DNA of 64,000 bases from a virus. The stretch spans positions 157,423 through 221,422 of the IMG/VR virus record IMGVR_UViG_3300024054_000362. One strand, given 5' to 3'. The notes beneath the pieces were generated by a model that had not been told where the DNA came from, did not search any database, and saw nothing but the letters and a program-made list of their open reading frames with translations. Positions within the stretch are counted from its first letter, which is position 1. The number at the start of each line of letters is the position of its first letter. Below, in pieces: positions 15,753-22,550 of the stretch. The translations under genes and the position numbers were made by a program.

Positions 15753-16148
15753 CTACTGGCCGGGGTTGTACGTGTCCGCGTCGCCGGGTCCCACGATCGA
15801 GTGTGGATCCCAGAAGAGCACGTTCGGTGTCACTGTCACCGGTGGCGAGCTGGTGTTGGTGAACGTGACCTTTACGGTGTTGGTCGCTGGGTCGACGAAC
15901 GGCTCGCCGTGGGTGATGCCTGTCCAGTCCGATAGCGGCGCCATCGGGATCACCTGGATACGCGACGCCGGAAGGGTACCGTCGGCAGGTCCCGGTGGTG
16001 CCACTGTCACACCGAGAGGCGGTTCGCCGATCGACTCGCTCTCGAACGACCTGTTGACCTGGGTGAGACCGGTGTCGATGGTCGTCACGCCGCCCGCCAG
16101 CGTCATGCGCTGACGATTCCAGAGAAGCTGTCCTGCCTTCTTGCTCAT
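15753..16148 (-). CDS. Unknown protein, paralogue of the 11436 protein
   Basis: This 131-residue protein is the inverted paralogue of the 11436 protein. It keeps AGQLLWNRQR, NRSFESESIGEPPLGVT, ITHGEP and GPGDADTYN. AGGAG precedes the ATG. The leader has the same parts as that of the 11076 operon: the palindrome (16213), a hairpin (16173) and CCGGCTACGGC. So the gene was probably copied with its control region. It may be a minor virion protein. Confidence 0.6.
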   Translation of the reverse strand: MSKKAGQLLWNRQRMTLAGGVTTIDTGLTQVNRSFESESIGEPPLGVTVAPPGPADGTLPASRIQVIPMAPLSDWTGITHGEPFVDPATNTVKVTFTNTSSPPVTVTPNVLFWDPHSIVGPGDADTYNPGQ

Positions 16149-16172
16149 GGTTTCTCCTGTGCCGTAGCCGGA

Positions 16173-16189
16173 TCCCGCAAAATGCGGGA
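16173..16189 (-). promoter_or_regulatory. Leader stem-loop before 16148 gene
   Basis: TCCCGC-5-nt loop-GCGGGA forms a hairpin between the palindrome at 16213 and the start at 16148. Its position matches the hairpin at 11036 although the sequence differs. Confidence 0.4.
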
Positions 16190-16212
16190 CGAGGTTCCAT
16201 GAAGCTACACCC

Positions 16213-16228
16213 GATCGCGCGAGCGATC
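16213..16228. promoter_or_regulatory. Perfect palindrome GATCGCGCGAGCGATC
   Basis: It is identical to the copies at 10998 and 16928. It overlaps the last codons of the upstream minus-strand gene and lies 64 bases before the start at 16148. On the minus strand it is followed after 5 bases by TAGCTT, similar to TAGGCT and TAGGTT after the copies at 16928 and 18376. Confidence 0.6.
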
Positions 16229-16910
16229 AACGCCGCCTACGATAACGTCGACCTACGCCCGCGCTGCCGTGCCGCTTGGCGCGCCAACGGGACACGCCAT
16301 ACACGATTCCGGCACCGAGCCCAGCAAGCACAACGGCCGCGCCGGCTCCGACGAGGATCGGATGGTCGAGGGCGAACTGGGCCGCCGGATGCTTGTTGAG
16401 GAAGATCGCTGTGTCGAGGACAGGAATCAGCTTATCGACGCCGGAGCCCGTCGAAGTAGCTGGCGCAGAACCGTCAGCGGGTACGGGTGCCTTGGCAGCT
16501 TCTTGCGCCTTCAAGGTCTGAAGGCGTTCGATCACCTGTGGAAGTGCAGGGTCCTGTGCGATCTGAAGAATCGTGTCGAGGTGCGGTCCGGCTTGCGTGA
16601 GGATCTGTTGGAGCTTCGCAAGCAGCTCGGGAGCCTGCTGCACGATGGCGGCGATGTCGCTGGTGATGTCGCCAAGGCCGTTCGACATGAAAGGCAGCCG
16701 CGCAAGGCGGGACTGCAAATCGAAATCGTCATCGGTCGACCACACCGTCGGCCAGTTCTTGGGCTGACCTGGGATCGCGCCGACGCCGGCAAGGCCGGGG
16801 GGTTGCGGGATGAAATGGAAGACGCGACCAGCGCGTGCGATCGCGTCTTCTTGCGCATCGGTCGAGAGCACTCGCACGGAGCCGCCAAGCTGATGTTGAA
16901 GTGCGAGCAC
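16227..16910 (-). CDS. Unknown helical protein with C-terminal anchor and Arg tail
   Basis: This 227-residue protein starts at a GTG. Residues 75-115 are helical (PELLAKLQQILTQAGPHLDT). A hydrophobic helix (ILVGAGAAVVLAGLGAGIVY) near residue 190 is followed by RWRAKRHG and RRYRRRR, the anchor type of the hydrolases nearby. The start MLALQHQ resembles the C39-like protein (MLALQSQ). The leader is only 17 bases from the palindrome at 16928. The function is unknown. Confidence 0.55.
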   Translation of the reverse strand: MLALQHQLGGSVRVLSTDAQEDAIARAGRVFHFIPQPPGLAGVGAIPGQPKNWPTVWSTDDDFDLQSRLARLPFMSNGLGDITSDIAAIVQQAPELLAKLQQILTQAGPHLDTILQIAQDPALPQVIERLQTLKAQEAAKAPVPADGSAPATSTGSGVDKLIPVLDTAIFLNKHPAAQFALDHPILVGAGAAVVLAGLGAGIVYGVSRWRAKRHGSAGVGRRYRRRR

Positions 16911-16927
16911 GGTCCAAGCCTATCATC

Positions 16928-16943
16928 GATCGCGCGAGCGATC
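16928..16943. promoter_or_regulatory. Perfect palindrome GATCGCGCGAGCGATC in divergent gap
   Basis: It lies between the divergent genes starting at 16910 (minus) and 16997 (plus). It is identical to the copies at 10998 and 16213, and is followed on the minus strand by GATAGGCTT, a possible -10 region. Confidence 0.65.
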
Positions 16944-16996
16944 ACGACTCAGCCTTTGTGCTTCCCCATCGCGGATCCCGTAGTAGGGTCGCCGAC

Positions 16997-17578
16997 ATGA
17001 CGATCGAATCTCTCATCGTTGCGATCCTTGCCATCACGGGCACAGCAGCGCCGCACACGTCCAAGAATGCGCGCGTGCACGCAGAGAGCGCACAGGCAGT
17101 CGCCACCGTCGATTTCCCGGTCGAAGTTCTCCTCGGTACGGCCTACGTCGAATCGCGCTTCTATCAGACGGCGCTGAGTCGGTTGGAGGATTGTACGGAT
17201 CCGAAGGATCCTAAAACCTGCATTCGAAAGACCGGCGTGTGGGCCAGCCATGTACCGCCGCCGACGGCGCGACCGGACTGGTACTGTGGGCCGCTACAGA
17301 CGGGCGGCTGGGTCACGTGGGCCGAGTGTCAGCGGATGCGGACGGACGTGCTGTACGGTTACCAGCAGGGCGTGCGCGAGCTGACGAAGTGGTGGAACGA
17401 TCCGAGCTGTTCGCGACTACCGGATGACGATCGGCTGCGTTGTACGCTTGCCGGACACAACGCCGGGTATGCAGGTGCGGCGAACTACAAGGTCTCGCCG
17501 TACGTTCGTGACGTGTTCAAGGCGCGCGATCGGATCGTGAAGATCACCGAGCACGAAGAGTTGAAGCCGGGTAGCTAG
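16997..17578 (+). CDS. Lytic transglycosylase-like (SLT) protein
   Basis: This 193-residue protein starts MTIESLIVAILAITGTAA, a short hydrophobic segment that may be a signal or anchor. The catalytic region has AYVESRFYQTA with the catalytic Glu (near residue 51), GPLQTGGWV and LAGHNAGYAGA, the order seen in SLT-type lytic transglycosylases. These cleave peptidoglycan glycan strands. It faces the palindrome at 16928 and ends tail to tail with the 17575 gene, their TAG codons overlapping. Confidence 0.7.
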   Translation: MTIESLIVAILAITGTAAPHTSKNARVHAESAQAVATVDFPVEVLLGTAYVESRFYQTALSRLEDCTDPKDPKTCIRKTGVWASHVPPPTARPDWYCGPLQTGGWVTWAECQRMRTDVLYGYQQGVRELTKWWNDPSCSRLPDDDRLRCTLAGHNAGYAGAANYKVSPYVRDVFKARDRIVKITEHEELKPGS

Positions 17579-17904
17579 CGGCGCTTCTTGCGGCGGCTCT
17601 TGCGCTTGCGCGAGCGGCCGAGATTCGTGGGACAGAGACTGCCGTGGTAGAGCAGCGTGCCGGCAGGGTATCCACGGTTTTGCCGAGTCTGATTCCGCTC
17701 GGTGTACCAGTCGACGACCTTACGGTTCGTCGAGGACGAACACGGCACGTAGCATTGGATGTCGCCGCGCTGGCTCGGCTTCCCCGACGCCATCGCGACG
17801 TCGACGCACTCGCGCGTACTGAGGCCGTGGCGCTGCGCGGCGCGGCGCGCGCTTTTCATTGGGCCCTTGACGATCAACGAGACGCTGTTCGCACGTGTCG
17901 CCAC
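17575..17904 (-). CDS. Small basic protein, paralogue of the 20409 protein
   Basis: This 109-residue protein shares a run of segments with the C-terminal half of the 20409 protein: VSLIVKGPMKS against VSLIAKGPKKS, DIQCYVPC against DVQCFTAC, and GTLLYHGSLC against GSLLYVGGSC. It ends RSRKRKSRRKKRR. The conserved cysteines suggest a small folded domain with a basic tail. The function is unknown. Confidence 0.6.
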   Translation of the reverse strand: MATRANSVSLIVKGPMKSARRAAQRHGLSTRECVDVAMASGKPSQRGDIQCYVPCSSSTNRKVVDWYTERNQTRQNRGYPAGTLLYHGSLCPTNLGRSRKRKSRRKKRR

Positions 17905-17906
17905 GG

Positions 17907-18344
17907 TTAGCGTCCTGCGGTGCGGTTCTTGGTGCGGCCCGCGTAGCGGTAGAGCGCGACGCCGAACACTGCGAGCGCACCACCGACGGCGAGCGCGCCA
18001 CCGGCGACGAGCATGTTCGAAACCGTCGGGCTCTGGTTCGCGAGGAACGAGTCGATGCCGCCGAACTGACGTCGGTAGGGGATCACGGTCTGGCCTCCGT
18101 TGATGGACGTGAAGTAGCTGGGGTCGCAGTAGTCGCAGACAGGTCCGCGTGCGGGGTAGCGGCGGCGGTACATCTGCGGCGTGCCGCCGGGGCCGTAGAC
18201 CGGTGTCGCGACGCGGGTCGGTCCGACGATGGCCTGATGTGGCGCGAGCGGCTGACCAGCCGATGGAAAAGACACCGTGGGCTCGTCGCGCAGCCCTGCG
18301 AGCTGCGCGTCACTGAGACCTTCCAAGGTGAATACGTGGGGCAC
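17907..18344 (-). CDS. Unknown protein with C-terminal membrane helix
   Basis: This 145-residue protein starts at GTG with AAGGAG upstream. It has a Pro/Tyr-rich N-terminal part with CDYCDPSYF, then one membrane helix (GGALAVGGALAVFGVALYRY) and a short basic tail (GRTKNRTAGR). It sits in an operon with small basic proteins, 31 bases from the palindrome at 18376. The function is unknown. Confidence 0.55.
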   Translation of the reverse strand: MPHVFTLEGLSDAQLAGLRDEPTVSFPSAGQPLAPHQAIVGPTRVATPVYGPGGTPQMYRRRYPARGPVCDYCDPSYFTSINGGQTVIPYRRQFGGIDSFLANQSPTVSNMLVAGGALAVGGALAVFGVALYRYAGRTKNRTAGR

Positions 18345-18375
18345 TGGGTCAGCTCCTTGCTCTACAACCTACCAC

Positions 18376-18391
18376 GATCGCGTGCGCGATC
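18376..18391. promoter_or_regulatory. Perfect palindrome GATCGCGTGCGCGATC
   Basis: It lies between the stop at 18393 and the start at 18344 on the minus strand. It shares both half-sites with the other copies but not the 4-base centre. On the minus strand it is followed by GGTAGGTTG. Confidence 0.6.
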
Positions 18392-18392
18392 G

Positions 18393-18926
18393 TTACTTAC
18401 GTCGCCGCCCCCGTAGTGGCATGTCGGGCGGGAAATCGAACTTGCCGGTCGCGGCCCACGTGCCACAGGCGGCGTTTGCCTTGGCGACCGCATCCATGGG
18501 CGAGTCGACGTCGACGCGCACACCGGGCTGCTTGTCCGTGGTGCAGAAGCGCAAGAACGGTTGGCCCTTGTCGAATGCAAGTTGAACTGGGCAACCCTTG
18601 CGCTTGAGCGCACCTGCGCACGGCTTGGGACAGGGGCGTGGCTTTATCTTGCCCTTGTGCTTGCCCTTCTTGACTTCGTACTGGCCACACGACTTCCCGT
18701 CGACGGAATCGACGCTCTTGCTCGTCGAACGGAAGCTGCGGTTGAGGTCGAACTGCGTGACGGCAACGCGGCTCTCGCCAACGATCGTACACGCATTGGC
18801 GTCGACCTGTCCCGTTCGACCTGACTTGGCGCCGACAACGACACGAAGACAAGGCACGCTTGACGTGTCTGGCTTTGGCTTCTTGATCTTCTTGGGCTTG
18901 GTCGTGGTCGTTTGGGATTTCGCCAT
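18393..18926 (-). CDS. Lys-rich, Cys-rich small protein
   Basis: This 177-residue protein begins with a Lys-rich stretch (KPKKIKKPKP), has many spaced cysteines (CLRVVV, NACTIVG, SCGQYEV, RPCPKPCAG) and ends RGRRRK. Disulfides or metal binding are likely. It lies just after the GP88-family gene in the same direction. No family is recognised. It fits the set of basic-tailed small proteins of this region. Confidence 0.55.
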   Translation of the reverse strand: MAKSQTTTTKPKKIKKPKPDTSSVPCLRVVVGAKSGRTGQVDANACTIVGESRVAVTQFDLNRSFRSTSKSVDSVDGKSCGQYEVKKGKHKGKIKPRPCPKPCAGALKRKGCPVQLAFDKGQPFLRFCTTDKQPGVRVDVDSPMDAVAKANAACGTWAATGKFDFPPDMPLRGRRRK

Positions 18927-18934
18927 GGCGATCC

Positions 18935-20308
18935 TCAGTGAAGAGAGTAGTTGACGATCTCACCGGGAGCGATCCAACAAGCGCGACAGCCCTTGCCGTC
19001 CGGTCCGCCGAGACCTGGCGGTGCTACGGCTTTGCGACACGTGTGCTTCGCGTCTTCGGTCGCATACGCTTGGCAGTTCCACGTGTAGCGAGGATCGGGA
19101 CCCGTCATCTTCGGCTCGAAGCGTTGGGCATGTTGATAGACGTACTGCTCGCGCTCCGGCGTCATGCCGCGGTTCTGTTCGACTTGCAGTACGACCGTCG
19201 CGCCCGCCCAGCCAGGACCGAGATGCTGTCCGACGGGGTCGTAGCCTTCGATGCGACGATTCCAGCCGGGACCGGGTTCGTTCACTTCGTACGCGCTCGG
19301 TCGGATGATGAAGTTGCGCGGATCGCGGTTGATGTCATTGACCGCGTCGGTACCCCATTCGGTCGCCCAGATGCGCGACGGCGCCCAGAACGTGATGTCA
19401 GGAAGGCGATCTGCGATCATCTTCCACTGCTGCAGGTATTCAGGTTCGAAGAAGTCGCCCGAGTCGTGGATCCGAAAGAAGCGCCGACCGGTCGGTTCAG
19501 ATGGCAGCGCTTGCGTCTTCTCGACGACCTTCTCTTCACCGGTCTCGGTGTTGACGATCTTCACCTCTTCCTTCACCGTGCCGCCGTTCAGCTTGTAGTC
19601 CGCGTTGTTGATCGCGTAGACCATTGTCTCGACGAACGCGGTCGACGGTCCGTACGGGCCTTGAACATTGAACTTGATCGCTTGCCGCGCCCACAGGAAC
19701 CGAAGGATCTGCGCGAACTGCACTTGGCCCGTCGAGTACTGTCCACCCTGCGCGTAACAGAACTGGCAGATGGCCTGCGCCAGGTTGACAGGCGCGTTGT
19801 ACGGTCGACCGAGACCGTAGTTGACGTACTTCGCTGCTTTGCGCAGTGCATCTGCGGGAACGAGGCTTTGTCCAGCGACCGCACCAGGGCACGCGCCACC
19901 GACTTGCGGCGGTCCTGCAGGGATGCTCCACGACGGCGTGTTCATCTTCGACGTCCATGACAGAAGTTGGTACTGCTGGACGTTGGGGTTGGTTGCAGGA
20001 TTCCACGCCGGGCCAGGCCCGATCGGCTGATCGAGCACGACGTAGACGTTGCTCGGATCCTTGCCGTGCACGTTGCCGGGACGGACGACAAACTGCTTGG
20101 TCTCCAGACTACGGATGACGGCGTCACGTACGAACATCATGCCGAGCAGCCCAGCATGCGCATCCGCGAGAACAGCACTGGGCGCAGGACAGGCCGGATG
20201 ATCCTCACCGAGGTACGCGCCGTTCATCGACCCGACGCACATATCGTACGCACGTTCGATGGCGGTGACGTCTTCGGTGACTTCGAGGTGCGGAATGATG
20301 GCTGCCAT
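18935..20308 (-). CDS. GP88-family protein
   Basis: This 457-residue protein has the GP88 pattern known from actinobacteriophages: KMNTPSWSIPAG, then CPGAV, ICQFCYAQGGQYSTG, and RFFRIHDSGDFFEPEYLQQW followed by DITFWAPSRIW. The spaced cysteines and His/Asp residues suggest metal binding, but no activity is established for the family. Here it sits among small basic proteins and is longer than usual, with an extra N-terminal region of about 110 residues. Confidence 0.75.
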   Translation of the reverse strand: MAAIIPHLEVTEDVTAIERAYDMCVGSMNGAYLGEDHPACPAPSAVLADAHAGLLGMMFVRDAVIRSLETKQFVVRPGNVHGKDPSNVYVVLDQPIGPGPAWNPATNPNVQQYQLLSWTSKMNTPSWSIPAGPPQVGGACPGAVAGQSLVPADALRKAAKYVNYGLGRPYNAPVNLAQAICQFCYAQGGQYSTGQVQFAQILRFLWARQAIKFNVQGPYGPSTAFVETMVYAINNADYKLNGGTVKEEVKIVNTETGEEKVVEKTQALPSEPTGRRFFRIHDSGDFFEPEYLQQWKMIADRLPDITFWAPSRIWATEWGTDAVNDINRDPRNFIIRPSAYEVNEPGPGWNRRIEGYDPVGQHLGPGWAGATVVLQVEQNRGMTPEREQYVYQHAQRFEPKMTGPDPRYTWNCQAYATEDAKHTCRKAVAPPGLGGPDGKGCRACWIAPGEIVNYSLH

Positions 20309-20313
20309 GGTGT

Positions 20314-20406
20314 TTACTCGGTGATGCGGTAGCGGTCGCGACCCCGACGATCGAACAAGTTCCCCGAGTTGGGGCGTACGCCTTCGCGAAGATTTGGTGC
20401 ACGCAT
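20314..20406 (-). CDS. Very small basic protein (30 aa)
   Basis: This short frame (MRAPNLREGVRPNSG, then RDRYRITE) lies between the 20409 and 20308 genes. Its ATG is two bases after the upstream TGA and follows a perfect GGAGGCGC site, which is encoded in the upstream Arg tail. The tight fit supports a real micro-gene. The function is unknown. Confidence 0.45.
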   Translation of the reverse strand: MRAPNLREGVRPNSGNLFDRRGRDRYRITE

Positions 20407-20408
20407 CT

Positions 20409-20924
20409 TCAGCGCCTCCGCTTGCGACGACGACGTGTGCCGTCGAGCGCGCTCAGGCACGAACCTCCGACGTACAGCAGCGAGCCGGGCGAACTCCAGG
20501 TCCGCTGCGTCGAACGGTTGGGACGGCTCGCCCTGAACCACTTGTCGAGGCGATCACGCGTCGATGGTGTGCAGGCGGTGAAGCACTGCACGTCCTTGCC
20601 GTGGGTCACGCACGACGACATCGGGATGCCGTAGCGCGCCGCCTCACGCTGGACGCTCTTCTTGGGGCCCTTCGCGATCAGCGAGACGTGCTCGCGGCGC
20701 TTCGCGGTGCCGAGGCCGCGCGAGCCGCGCCCACCCTTGACTTTGACGGACACGACGTTGCGATCGTCGGCAATGCCGGGCGTACCGTGCTTGCCACCCA
20801 TGTTGAGCACCCAGCCACCATGCGATGAACGCATGACGGCGGTGCCCGTGCGCTGTTGGCCTTGTGGCGTGACGATCGTAACGCGATCACCGGGCTTGAT
20901 GACCTTGATCAGTGGATTCGCCAT
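20409..20924 (-). CDS. Basic-tailed protein with N-terminal beta domain
   Basis: This 171-residue protein has an N-terminal part resembling a small beta-barrel (IKPGDRVTIVTPQGQQRTG, then GGWVLNMGG) and a C-terminal half homologous to the 17575 protein (VSLIAKGPKKS, DVQCFTAC, GSLLYVGGSC). It ends RRRRKRRR. The repeat of this module in two genes suggests a real folded domain. Its role is unknown; binding to DNA or envelope polymer is possible. Confidence 0.6.
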   Translation of the reverse strand: MANPLIKVIKPGDRVTIVTPQGQQRTGTAVMRSSHGGWVLNMGGKHGTPGIADDRNVVSVKVKGGRGSRGLGTAKRREHVSLIAKGPKKSVQREAARYGIPMSSCVTHGKDVQCFTACTPSTRDRLDKWFRASRPNRSTQRTWSSPGSLLYVGGSCLSALDGTRRRRKRRR

Positions 20925-20926
20925 GG

Positions 20927-21331
20927 CTAGCGCCTCGCTTTCCGACGGCGTCGACGGCCGAGACCGTTGTTGCGATTGACGAGACAGTTCTCCGCGAACT
21001 CGCCCGCCGCTTTGCGGATCAGGCCTGCGTGCGACGGCGCGCTCGCACGACCGCCCGCGCTCTGGTGTGCGAGGTACTGACCGTAGTGCGTCATCATCTC
21101 GGCGTAGTCAGCCCACGCCGCACCGCACTTGCCGTTGCGCGACTTGTTGGTGACCATCGCGATCGAGTATCCGATGTCGTCGGACGCCTCGGTCATCTTC
21201 TTGGTGTGGATCGCCTCGGAGCTGCCAAGCCCGCGACGTGAACGCTTACGGCGTTGTGCATGGCCCTTCATACGACGCTCGTGCGCTTTGCGTTTGTGGA
21301 ACGCGCGAGAACGCGTCTTCTTGTTCGCCAT
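20927..21331 (-). CDS. Basic-tailed small protein
   Basis: A 134-residue protein, basic at both ends (MANKKTRSRAFHKRKAHERR and GRRRRRKARR) with a helical middle (CGAAWADYAEMMTHYGQYL). The ATG at 21331 follows GGAAGGCGAAG inside the upstream Arg tail, so the genes are coupled. It may bind nucleic acid. The function is unknown. Confidence 0.6.
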   Translation of the reverse strand: MANKKTRSRAFHKRKAHERRMKGHAQRRKRSRRGLGSSEAIHTKKMTEASDDIGYSIAMVTNKSRNGKCGAAWADYAEMMTHYGQYLAHQSAGGRASAPSHAGLIRKAAGEFAENCLVNRNNGLGRRRRRKARR

Positions 21332-21333
21332 GA

Positions 21334-21612
21334 CTAGCGCTTCGCCTTCCGGCGACGACGGCGACGACCGACGCCGCCGCCGACGTTGTAGCACTCGTTG
21401 CGGTTGCACTCGGCGATCGTCCGTTGCATGCCAGGCAGCCCTTCCTCGACGCGACAGACCGCGTTCGGGAACTGGCGCGAGCACGCGTGGCCGGCATCCA
21501 TCGCTGCGCTGTATGACTTGTGGAGGCTGCGTCGATAGCCCGAAGGGCCGCTGACGACAAATCGTCCCGACGACGAGCCGAGTGACTTCCTACGACGACG
21601 TTTCTTCGCCAT
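21334..21612 (-). CDS. Basic-tailed small protein
   Basis: A 92-residue protein starting MAKKRRRRKSLG and ending GRRRRRRKAKR. The middle has SLHKSYSAAMDAGHAC, CRVEEG and AECNRNECYN, so four cysteines lie in a short domain. It belongs to the run of coupled small basic proteins from 22374 to 20409. The function is unknown. Confidence 0.6.
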   Translation of the reverse strand: MAKKRRRRKSLGSSSGRFVVSGPSGYRRSLHKSYSAAMDAGHACSRQFPNAVCRVEEGLPGMQRTIAECNRNECYNVGGGVGRRRRRRKAKR

Positions 21613-21614
21613 GG

Positions 21615-21854
21615 CTAGCGGCTCCTCTTCTTCTTCTTGCTCTTGCCCTTCTTGCGACGACGGCGCCCGAAGTTGACGGGGCACGCGCGCTCGTGGATGC
21701 GTGTGTCGACGTCGCCGACGTTGAGTCGGCGACGGCCGCCCGGGAGGATGACCGTGTGACGAGCGTCGACCTTGCGACGCGTCGCCGTGATCGTCTCGGC
21801 GTCGAACGCGAAGCAGGCGCCGATCGGAAGCTGTCGGAACGTACGCGCTGGCAT
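21615..21854 (-). CDS. Basic-tailed small protein
   Basis: A 79-residue protein. The N-terminal 60 residues look like a beta domain (LPIGACFAFDAETITATRRK, then HTVILPGGRRRLN) and the tail is GRRRRKKGKSKKKKRSR. GAGGAGACG precedes the ATG, which overlaps the upstream TGA. The function is unknown. Confidence 0.6.
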   Translation of the reverse strand: MPARTFRQLPIGACFAFDAETITATRRKVDARHTVILPGGRRRLNVGDVDTRIHERACPVNFGRRRRKKGKSKKKKRSR

Positions 21855-22117
21855 CAACGTCTCCTCTTTCGCGTGCGTCGACTGCGTCCGGCGATTTGGA
21901 GTAAACACACCGGACGAAGGCCGAAGGTCCGCTGGTACTTCTGCCGTAACTTGTCCTCCATCTTGATGCGTGCGTCGGTGCAGTCGGTCGCGGCCACGTC
22001 GACATAGACGTGTTCGGTCCCGACCGTCTTGACCTTGAGGCCTGCGCGACGAATCTTGCGACTCATCTCGACCACGGTGACGGGACCCGTGTGGACCTTC
22101 ATTCGGAAGATCGGCAT
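21854..22117 (-). CDS. Basic-tailed small protein
   Basis: An 87-residue protein. The N-terminus looks like an alpha/beta fold (FRMKVHTGPVTVVEMSRKI, then EHVYVDVAATDCTDARIKM) and the tail is AGRSRRTRKRRR. GGAGGCG lies upstream and the stop overlaps the next ATG. The function is unknown. Confidence 0.6.
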   Translation of the reverse strand: MPIFRMKVHTGPVTVVEMSRKIRRAGLKVKTVGTEHVYVDVAATDCTDARIKMEDKLRQKYQRTFGLRPVCLLQIAGRSRRTRKRRR

Positions 22118-22176
22118 CAGCGACGCCTCCTGCGCGCACGCTTGCGTTTGCCGAGTCTGTAGGTAACGCCTACGGA

Positions 22177-22374
22177 CTAGCGACGGCGGCGCTTGCGCCA
22201 ACGCGTGCCGCAGACCTTCGTGCCCCGCGCGGTGCGGATGCAGATCTTGCGACCCTTGCGGCGACCCTTGCGACCGCGGCGACGGCGACCGACGAGGGTG
22301 GGGAGAGCGCCCATGTGGCGACGACGACGGCGGCGACGCTTGCCGAGACCGTCGCCCTGATTCGAGGTGTCCAT
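22177..22374 (-). CDS. Very Arg-rich small protein with in-frame extension past TAG
   Basis: A 65-residue protein from the ATG at 22374 (GKRRRRRRRHMG, GRRRRGRKGRRKGRK, then WRKRRRR), close to a protamine in composition. A start at 22497 is also open, but that stretch holds two operator-like palindromes. After the TAG the same frame runs on for 18 codons, again ending in GKRKRARRRRR, to a TGA that overlaps the next ATG. Condensing DNA in the virion is a plausible role. Confidence 0.55.
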   Translation of the reverse strand: MDTSNQGDGLGKRRRRRRRHMGALPTLVGRRRRGRKGRRKGRKICIRTARGTKVCGTRWRKRRRR

Positions 22375-22442
22375 CTTCTTGGTCCTTGTTGAAGTTGCCC
22401 CACAAGTCGGCGACGCCGTCTCGATGGGTGTTTCTTTCAAGA

Positions 22443-22488
22443 AGATCCCACGAGCGATCGAGGTCGTCAAGATGATCGCTGCTGCGAT
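22443..22488. promoter_or_regulatory. Two GATCGC-type palindromes in tandem
   Basis: GATCCCACGAGCGATC (22443-22458, one mismatch) and GATCGCTGCTGCGATC (22473-22488, perfect) lie upstream of the run of small basic genes on the minus strand and of the HNH gene at 22551 on the plus strand. This is the largest operator-like cluster between modules. Confidence 0.55.
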
Positions 22489-22550
22489 CGGTGTCATGGA
22501 AGCAGACGCCCAACGGTCACGATTGAAGGTACAGTTACGGCTCCAAACCG

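Noticed and set aside
18938-19960. A long plus-strand open frame of 340 codons
   Set aside because: It is antisense to the GP88-family gene, is Arg-rich without family features and has no ribosome-binding site.
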